Source: an uncultured Hungatella sp. (GTDB lineage: Bacteria; Bacillota; Clostridia; Lachnospirales; Lachnospiraceae). From it: DNA of 46,896 nt. This document shows, piece after piece, positions 41,678 to 46,896 of the stretch (position 1 is the first letter of the stretch; every line of letters begins with the position of its first letter). The translations under genes and the position numbers were made by a program. The stretch covers positions 1 to 46,896 of the forward strand of contig CATLBO010000012.1 of the NCBI GenBank assembly GCA_949879025.1, given 5' to 3'. Below the pieces are notes generated by a model that did no database searches, was not told the origin of the DNA, and saw only the letters and a program-made list of their open reading frames with translations.

Positions 41678-42615
41678 AACATTTTCTTTCCGCTTTTTCC
41701 GAATTTTTTCTTTTTAAAAAAGGGAACCTTGGTCGCAGCGGCTTCGGCGCGGCCTTTTCCCTGCCTTTGATAGGCGCGGATCGTTTCGTCTAACTGTTTA
41801 AACCGTTCTTCCTCTTTCTCATCGCTGACCCGCATCAGGTATTCAACTTCTTTCATCACCTTATCCGTTACATCCTCGCTGACAGTATCGCTGACTTCCC
41901 GTGCAAGCCTGTCCATATTGGCATCCATGGCTCGTCCGATAATGTGGTTCATAACGCTCTGAAAACGTGCCATTTTCTCCGCATTCAATTCCATGTTTTC
42001 CCCCTTGCGGGCTGCCACTTCTTTTACACCGGGATTTACCTGAGGCGGATTCGGCAGAGCCTTCTGATCCATTTTGGGCATTCCTGTCTGCCCTTTGCCT
42101 TTTAGCAGTCTTTCCTTTTGTTCTGCCGTCTGTTCTTCGGAAACAGCTTTTCCTTCCGTGTTCTCTCCCTTTTTCGGCCTGGGTTGTTCTGCTTTTCCCA
42201 TTTCTGAAGCATTCTTTGTGCTTGCCTCTTTCAGCCTTTCCCTTAAGGCGTCGCCGGCTTGTCCGCCTGCCGTCCTCTCTTCCCTGGCGCCCGCCTTTGA
42301 TGCCCTCTCCCTTGCAGGCCCCTCATTCCAAGCTGCCTTCATGTCTTCCTCCATATAATCTTCGGTGATGGTAATCTCTTCCATAGCACCTGCCATTTTA
42401 TTCAAAGCATTTTTTATTGCCTTCAATTGGTATCCTTTTTCCTTCAGTTCTTTTATCTGGCGAAATAAGCGGATGTGGTATTCCGTATAATACCGGTGTC
42501 CCATATCGTTTCTCGGAATTTCCAATTCCAATTCATCTTCCCAATATCTGAGAACATGGGATTCCACGTCCACCTGCTTCGATGCATCCGATATGAAATA
42601 ATGTACCTCAGCCAT
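41674..42615 (-). CDS. MerR-family DNA-binding protein with long charged C-terminus
   Basis: About 313 aa. An N-terminal MerR winged helix (YFISDASKQVDVESHVLRYWE, NDMGHRYYTEYHIRLFRQIK) is followed by a long Lys/Glu/Ala-rich low-complexity segment (about 90-210), a coiled-coil-like part (ARFQSVMNHIIGRAMDANMD) and a strongly basic tail KKKKFGKSGKKMF. Layout recalls chromosome-anchoring or nucleoid MerR relatives (RacA-type) rather than metal-sensing MerR, because no metal/ligand cysteine is present. Start 42615 follows AAAGGAGAGG; ATG codons upstream read implausible sequence. It is the last gene of gdpP-rplI-dnaB-merR. Confidence 0.78.
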   Translation of the reverse strand: MAEVHYFISDASKQVDVESHVLRYWEDELELEIPRNDMGHRYYTEYHIRLFRQIKELKEKGYQLKAIKNALNKMAGAMEEITITEDYMEEDMKAAWNEGPARERASKAGAREERTAGGQAGDALRERLKEASTKNASEMGKAEQPRPKKGENTEGKAVSEEQTAEQKERLLKGKGQTGMPKMDQKALPNPPQVNPGVKEVAARKGENMELNAEKMARFQSVMNHIIGRAMDANMDRLAREVSDTVSEDVTDKVMKEVEYLMRVSDEKEEERFKQLDETIRAYQRQGKGRAEAAATKVPFFKKKKFGKSGKKMF

Positions 42616-42732
42616 AACATCCTCTCCTTTTGTCTCCATGATTTCATCCCCTGTCTTTTGGGGGCATACCTTATTAATATCATATGAATGCTTTCGGAAT
42701 ATTATGCCAAAAAATAAAAAAAACCGGAACAT

Positions 42733-44088
42733 CTACTGTCCCGGCTGTCTTGTAGCATTTGCAAATTTGGTATATTGCGGCATCCAAACCAGATTCACGG
42801 TCCCAATTGGGCCATTACGCTGTTTGGCAATAATCACTTCTGCCATATCCTTCATTTCAGAATCTTTATTATAGTAATCATCGCGGTACAAAAACATAAC
42901 TACATCAGCATCCTGCTCTATGGCTCCTGATTCTCTTAAGTCTGACAGCATCGGACGATGGTCGGTCCTGGTTTCACAGGCCCGGCTTAGCTGAGACAGC
43001 GCCACTACCGGCGCCTGCAGTTCCCTGGCCAATGCTTTTAAAGAGCGGGAAATCTCTGATATTTCCTGCTGACGGTTGTCGCTGCTTCTCCCGCTTCCAG
43101 TCATCAGCTGAAGGTAATCAATAATCACAATTCCCACTCCATGTTCCAGTTTGGCTTTTCTGCACTTGGAGCGCAGTTCTGTAATGGAAATTCCCGGTGT
43201 GTCGTCAATAATAAGTTTTGAACTGCCGATAACGCCTACGCCCTCCACCACTGCATCCCAGTCGGAATCAGTCAGCGTGCCTGTCCTTAACTTCTGGGAA
43301 TCTACATTGGATTCCATGGACAGCATACGGTTAACCAGCTGTTCCTTGGACATCTCCAGGCTGAATACCATACAGGGGGTTCCTCTTCTCACTGTTACGT
43401 AATCCACTACATTAAGCACAAAGGCCGTCTTTCCCATAGACGGACGGGCTGCTATCAGTATAAAATCTGATGGCTGAAACCCGGATGTCTTATAGTCCAG
43501 ATCAATAAATCCTGTAGGAACGCCTGTAACAGTCTCTTTTGTCTTTGACGCCTTTTCAATATTTTCCAGTACGTTTAAAACTACCTGGCGAATAGGCACA
43601 AAATCCCCGGAATTGCGGCTTTGAAGCAGATCAAATATCTTTTTCTCCGTATCCGCCAGAATTACTTCCAAAGGTTCCCTGCATAGATAACAGTCATTTG
43701 CAATCTCTTCATTTACTTTTATCAGCCTTCTTAAAACGGCTTTCTCCCGGACAATATTGGAATATGATTTCACATTGGCAGAAGTGGGAACCGTAGTAAT
43801 AATATCCCTGACAAATTCCAGGCTGCTGACCTCGGGAGGCACATCCTTCTCCTTTAAACGGTCTTGAAGGGTTACCAGATCAACCGGTTTTCCCTCATTA
43901 AACAATTCCACCATTGATTCAAACATCACACCATACTGATGCTGATAAAAGTCCTCCGCAGTCACAATCTCTGACGCCGTAATAATGGCATCCCTGTCCA
44001 TAAGCATGGAACCGATTACCGACTGTTCAGCTTCTATGCTGTGTGGAAGTATCCTTTTTATAAGGGCTTCGTCCATCCTGCTCTCCAT
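42733..44088 (-). CDS. dnaB: Replicative DNA helicase DnaB
   Basis: 451-aa hexameric replication-fork helicase (called DnaC in Bacillus). N-terminal domain starts LPHSIEAEQSVIGSML. The RecA-like core has Walker A ARPSMGKTAFVLNV (about 210-223), FSLEMSKEQL, the Walker B VIIDYLQLM with GRSSDNRQQEISEISR, and the arginine-finger region FLYRDDYYN. The start ATG 44088 is preceded by GGAGAATACAGG. rplI is 45 nt upstream. The gdpP-rplI-dnaB order is conserved in Firmicutes. Confidence 0.96.
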   Translation of the reverse strand: MESRMDEALIKRILPHSIEAEQSVIGSMLMDRDAIITASEIVTAEDFYQHQYGVMFESMVELFNEGKPVDLVTLQDRLKEKDVPPEVSSLEFVRDIITTVPTSANVKSYSNIVREKAVLRRLIKVNEEIANDCYLCREPLEVILADTEKKIFDLLQSRNSGDFVPIRQVVLNVLENIEKASKTKETVTGVPTGFIDLDYKTSGFQPSDFILIAARPSMGKTAFVLNVVDYVTVRRGTPCMVFSLEMSKEQLVNRMLSMESNVDSQKLRTGTLTDSDWDAVVEGVGVIGSSKLIIDDTPGISITELRSKCRKAKLEHGVGIVIIDYLQLMTGSGRSSDNRQQEISEISRSLKALARELQAPVVALSQLSRACETRTDHRPMLSDLRESGAIEQDADVVMFLYRDDYYNKDSEMKDMAEVIIAKQRNGPIGTVNLVWMPQYTKFANATRQPGQ

Positions 44089-44132
44089 CCTGTATTCTCC
44101 TCAGGGACAACCTTTGTTTTCCCCTATATGTG

Positions 44133-44579
44133 TCAGGCTTCTGTAACCTTTACAGACAGTTTTGCTGTCACATCTTTGTGAAGCTTAACAGGAACCTGAT
44201 GAGTTCCGAATGTTTTTAAGGGTTCGGAAAGAACCAGTTTCTTTTTGTCAATCTCCAGATTAAGCTGCTCCTGAATTGCTTTGCTGATCTCCTTGCTGGA
44301 AACCGATCCAAAAGCTTTGCCGTTATCTCCTGCCTTAATAGTCAAGGTAACAGAAGCCTTTTCCAGTTTTTCTCCCAGCTCCTTTGCAGCTGCAAGCTGC
44401 TGTGCGGCAATCTTTTCCTGATTAGCTTTTTTAAGCTTTAAATCATTTAAATTTTTTGCTGTAGCTTCCACGCCCAACTTTTTAGGGAGAATAAAGTTCC
44501 TGGCATAGCCTTCATTGACTTTAACAATTTCCCCTTTTTTTCCTAATGATTTTACATCCTCTAATAATACAATTTCCAT
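44133..44579 (-). CDS. rplI: 50S ribosomal protein L9
   Basis: 148 aa, normal length. N-terminal domain MEIVLLEDVKSLGKKGEIVKV with the family phrase EGYARNFILPKKLGVEAT. A long connecting helix (KNLNDLKLKKANQEKIAAQQLAA) precedes the C-terminal rRNA-binding domain containing GKAFGSVSSKEISKAI. Starts one base after the gdpP stop. Confidence 0.98.
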   Translation of the reverse strand: MEIVLLEDVKSLGKKGEIVKVNEGYARNFILPKKLGVEATAKNLNDLKLKKANQEKIAAQQLAAAKELGEKLEKASVTLTIKAGDNGKAFGSVSSKEISKAIQEQLNLEIDKKKLVLSEPLKTFGTHQVPVKLHKDVTAKLSVKVTEA

Positions 44580-44580
44580 A

Positions 44581-46632
44581 TTAACTTACTTCTCCTTTCT
44601 CTATCATTTCTTTAATAACCTGTTTTACCTTTTCTTTTGCATCTTCTATGGTCGCTCCCGGCATTTGGGCGCCTGCAACGGTCCGATGTCCGCCTCCTCC
44701 AAGCCGCTCCATCATTACCTGAACGTTAACCTCGTCAATGGATCGGGCGCTGAGATAGATTGTATTGTTGAATCTGGACATAACCACTGATGCTTTAATC
44801 CCTTTAATCTCCAAAAGCTCATTGGCAGCCTGGGCAGCCACAATGGTTGGATTCTCTATGCCTTCAGAGGGGCAGACGCTGATAGCAAATGCTCCCTGAT
44901 ACACATCTGCCTGGCGCACTGCCTCTGCCTTAGCCTTATAGTCTGACATCTCCTCCCGGAACATTTTCCGGACTCTTGTGATATCAGCCCCGCAGCGCCG
45001 CAAATATGCAGCCGCCTCAAAGGTGCGGACACCTGCCTGGTTAGTAAAATTTGTGGTATCAATGACAATGCCTGCGTACATGGCATCTGCTTCCTGAGGC
45101 TTTATCTTGATGCCGTCTGCAATGTACTGGAGGACCTCTGCCACCATCTCGCAAGCAGAAGATGCATAAGGTTCCACGTAAGACAATACAGCATTGGTAA
45201 TAATCTCACTGCTCTGGCGGTGGTGATCCAGCACTACAATGGTCTTTGCCAGGGTCAGCAATTCCGGAGCATCAGTAATGCTTGGACGGTTCACATCCAC
45301 TACTACCAGTGCTGTGTTGGCATCCACCATATCACATGCCTTGTCACCTGTCAGGAACAGATCGTCAGGGTAATCTGGATTGTTTAAAAAACGTTCCATC
45401 ATAGGGCGGACGGATGAGGTAATATCGTTGATAACAATGTGCGCCTTTTTATTCAGTGACGTTGCGATGCGATAAATACCCAGAGATGCTCCAAAAGAAT
45501 CAATGTCTCCAAGTTTGTGTCCCATAATCATCAGGCGATCTTTTGTTTCTATAAGTTCCCGAAGGGCATGGGCCTTTACACGGGCCTTTACACGGGTAGT
45601 TTTTTCCTGCTGCTGAGATTTTCCGCCGAAATACTCGATCTTATCCTGCTCTTTGAGAACAGCCTGATCTCCGCCGCGGCCAAGAGCCATGTCCATAGCC
45701 ATACGCGCCAATTCATAATTCTGGCTGTAGGTACTACCGCCGCGGCCTAGGCCAATACTTAAGGTTATGGACATCTCATTGCCGATGTTAACGGCTTTTA
45801 CTTCCTCTAAGATAGAAAACCGCTGTTCCCGCAGTTCTTCTACATATTTGTTCTTAATGGCAAAAAAGTATTTATCCTTTTCCAGTTTCTTGACAATGCC
45901 GTCCATTCTGCTGATATATTTGCTGATCTTCCGGTCTATAAGAGCCATAAGAAGGGAGCGGCGCACCTCTTCCACGCTGGCTAAAGCTTCTTCATAATTG
46001 TCAAGATATATCAGTCCCGCAACCATCTTCTGGTCATTGACCTCCTGTCCCAGACGAAGGATCTCTGTTTCGTCAAACAGATAGACCGTTACAAGAGGTT
46101 TATCTTTAGGTAGCACTGTAGGATCTGTCCCTGGCTTAATGTCATCGGTTTCTATTACAACGGGTCTTAAATCTACCTGATAAAGACTGTCAGCAAAGGT
46201 ACTGTGAATGCTGGTGCTTTCTTCCAGCTGCATAAGATATTCCCTGGTAATGTCAGGAAACATGGCAGTAATGGTTTTTATGTTCCCCTTTTCCCCTTTT
46301 ATAATGGCAGAAAACTGCGTATTGGCCCAAAGAATACGGCCATTCTCATCTACAATGGCGTAGGGGATGTGAAGATCCATCAGCAGCTTTCGCTGTATCC
46401 ACGCATAATCAGCTGAAAATTCTATTAATCCGGCCATAATGCTTTTTCGTTTATACACGTAAAAGAAAATAGATATAATAATGTAGATTATGGTAAATCC
46501 AAACATGGCCAGGCCGGCTGTGGTATCTATGATGGCTATTACTGCATTCATGATGATGATAATAATGGACAGCAGTAATGGCCATTGGAGGTAAAAGCCT
46601 AACTGGCCTGTGATTTTTTTTCTTGTATTCAT
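44581..46632 (-). CDS. gdpP: Cyclic-di-AMP phosphodiesterase GdpP
   Basis: 683-aa membrane enzyme degrading c-di-AMP, so controlling potassium/osmolyte and cell-wall balance. Two membrane segments (about 14-60), a PAS domain (about 75-180; IPYAIVDENGRILWANTQF), a degenerate GGDEF domain (about 180-330; no intact GGDEF/GGEEF) and a DHH/DHHA1 catalytic pair: MGHKLGDIDSFGAS, VVVDVN, VLDHHRQ and GGGGHRTVAGAQ. The start MNTRKKITGQ follows AAAGGAG (minus). It heads the conserved gdpP-rplI-dnaB operon. The leader is GC-rich and contains a repeated GCGAAGC pattern and a terminator-like hairpin. Confidence 0.95.
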   Translation of the reverse strand: MNTRKKITGQLGFYLQWPLLLSIIIIIMNAVIAIIDTTAGLAMFGFTIIYIIISIFFYVYKRKSIMAGLIEFSADYAWIQRKLLMDLHIPYAIVDENGRILWANTQFSAIIKGEKGNIKTITAMFPDITREYLMQLEESTSIHSTFADSLYQVDLRPVVIETDDIKPGTDPTVLPKDKPLVTVYLFDETEILRLGQEVNDQKMVAGLIYLDNYEEALASVEEVRRSLLMALIDRKISKYISRMDGIVKKLEKDKYFFAIKNKYVEELREQRFSILEEVKAVNIGNEMSITLSIGLGRGGSTYSQNYELARMAMDMALGRGGDQAVLKEQDKIEYFGGKSQQQEKTTRVKARVKAHALRELIETKDRLMIMGHKLGDIDSFGASLGIYRIATSLNKKAHIVINDITSSVRPMMERFLNNPDYPDDLFLTGDKACDMVDANTALVVVDVNRPSITDAPELLTLAKTIVVLDHHRQSSEIITNAVLSYVEPYASSACEMVAEVLQYIADGIKIKPQEADAMYAGIVIDTTNFTNQAGVRTFEAAAYLRRCGADITRVRKMFREEMSDYKAKAEAVRQADVYQGAFAISVCPSEGIENPTIVAAQAANELLEIKGIKASVVMSRFNNTIYLSARSIDEVNVQVMMERLGGGGHRTVAGAQMPGATIEDAKEKVKQVIKEMIEKGEVS

Positions 46633-46837
46633 GGATGGTTCTCCTTTTTGGCTGGTGGAAGGAGGATTGAGAGACGCTTATTTTCTCGCTCTGACTCCTT
46701 TTACGGGCTTCGCACTTGGGGAGGATGGCACGCTCTGGGACGGCTCGCTTCGCTTTGCCTGCCTTACGGGATTTTCGCTTTTTTGCCCCGCAGTGCAGCT
46801 CAATTCCGCTACGCTCCATCTCGCTCACGGGCTTCGC
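46633..46837 (-). other. GC-rich leader upstream of gdpP
   Basis: No credible gene. The minus strand is filled with related words such as GGGCGAAGCCCGTGAGCGAG, GAGCGTAGCGG, GCAAAGCGAAGCGAGCC and GTGCGAAGCCCG. A block GGCTTCGC-CTTGGGG-CTGGGACG (plus strand, 46706-46742) resembles one in the glgC leader. I see no riboswitch I know. Confidence 0.5.
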
Positions 46838-46896
46838 CCTATGAAAAAAGGCGGAGAGAAATTTTCTTACATGCAAGCATGACGAAAATTTCTCTC
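46838..46896 (-). terminator. Strong hairpin with T tract at the window edge
   Basis: Minus strand: GAGAGAAATTTTC (46884-46896) pairs perfectly with GAAAATTTCTCTC (46854-46866). An inner CATGC/GCATG stem caps the loop. CGCC and then TTTTTT follow. It is either the terminator of a gene outside the window or an attenuator ahead of gdpP. Confidence 0.7.

Noticed and set aside
46451-46876. Open frame of 141 codons on the minus strand overlapping the start of gdpP
   Set aside because: It runs out of frame into gdpP, is made of repeated charged words from the leader and has no plausible domain.
1-46896. CRISPR array, insertion sequence, prophage or integrated element
   Set aside because: No regularly spaced repeats, transposase, integrase, terminal inverted repeats with target duplications, or phage structural genes were seen.

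Overview
The window is a chromosomal segment from an anaerobic, spore-forming member of the Clostridia, most likely a Lachnospiraceae (Clostridium cluster XIVa) genome. This rests on gene content: SpoVG, a CwlD-type amidase, a YaaH-like GH18 protein, the paired GlgC/GlgD ADP-glucose pyrophosphorylase subunits, a 2[4Fe-4S] ferredoxin, a MecA adaptor and the gdpP-rplI-dnaB order. AGGAGG-type ribosome sites and moderate GC fit. No rRNA, tRNA, CRISPR array, transposase or phage gene was seen. Genus and species cannot be fixed from the sequence alone.

Layout. 1-6.7 kb: nagA, a DbpA/DeaD-like RNA helicase, a two-component system whose promoter carries PhoB-type 11-bp repeats, and an orphan cytosolic protein. 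6.7-14 kb: mfd and pth, then (plus strand) a COG2509-type flavoprotein and an AEC transporter. 13.8-17 kb: the glgC-glgD-spoVG cluster behind a GC-rich leader of about 470 nt. 17.2-22.1 kb: asnS, then an SbcD/YhaO-like nuclease, a membrane-hairpin SbcC/YhaN-like ATPase and a small helix-turn-helix-like protein. 22.1-23.9 kb: an AT-richer pair of orphan membrane-anchored proteins. 24.2-29.2 kb: a compact minus-strand run (37-aa membrane miniprotein, VanW protein, PurM-C-like protein, Lrp regulator, aminotransferase, TrmL, GNAT), several pairs overlapping by 4 nt. 29.3-36.5 kb: a B12/radical SAM protein, Sua5, CwlD-like amidase, a metallophosphoesterase lipoprotein and a YaaH-like GH18 protein. 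36.7-39.1 kb: a Ser/Thr kinase fused to a degenerate ParA-like domain, a stand-alone paralogue of that domain and a 74-aa protein. 39.3-41.7 kb: mecA, a DUF1858 protein, ferredoxin and a C26 amidotransferase. 41.7-46.6 kb: gdpP-rplI-dnaB-merR.

Most of the window is housekeeping. The least ordinary parts are the kinase/degenerate-ParA locus, the membrane-tethered SbcCD-like pair, the truncated PurM-like protein at the head of the Lrp/aminotransferase operon, the orphan AT-rich pair, and two GC-rich leaders (glgC and gdpP) that share a word pattern.
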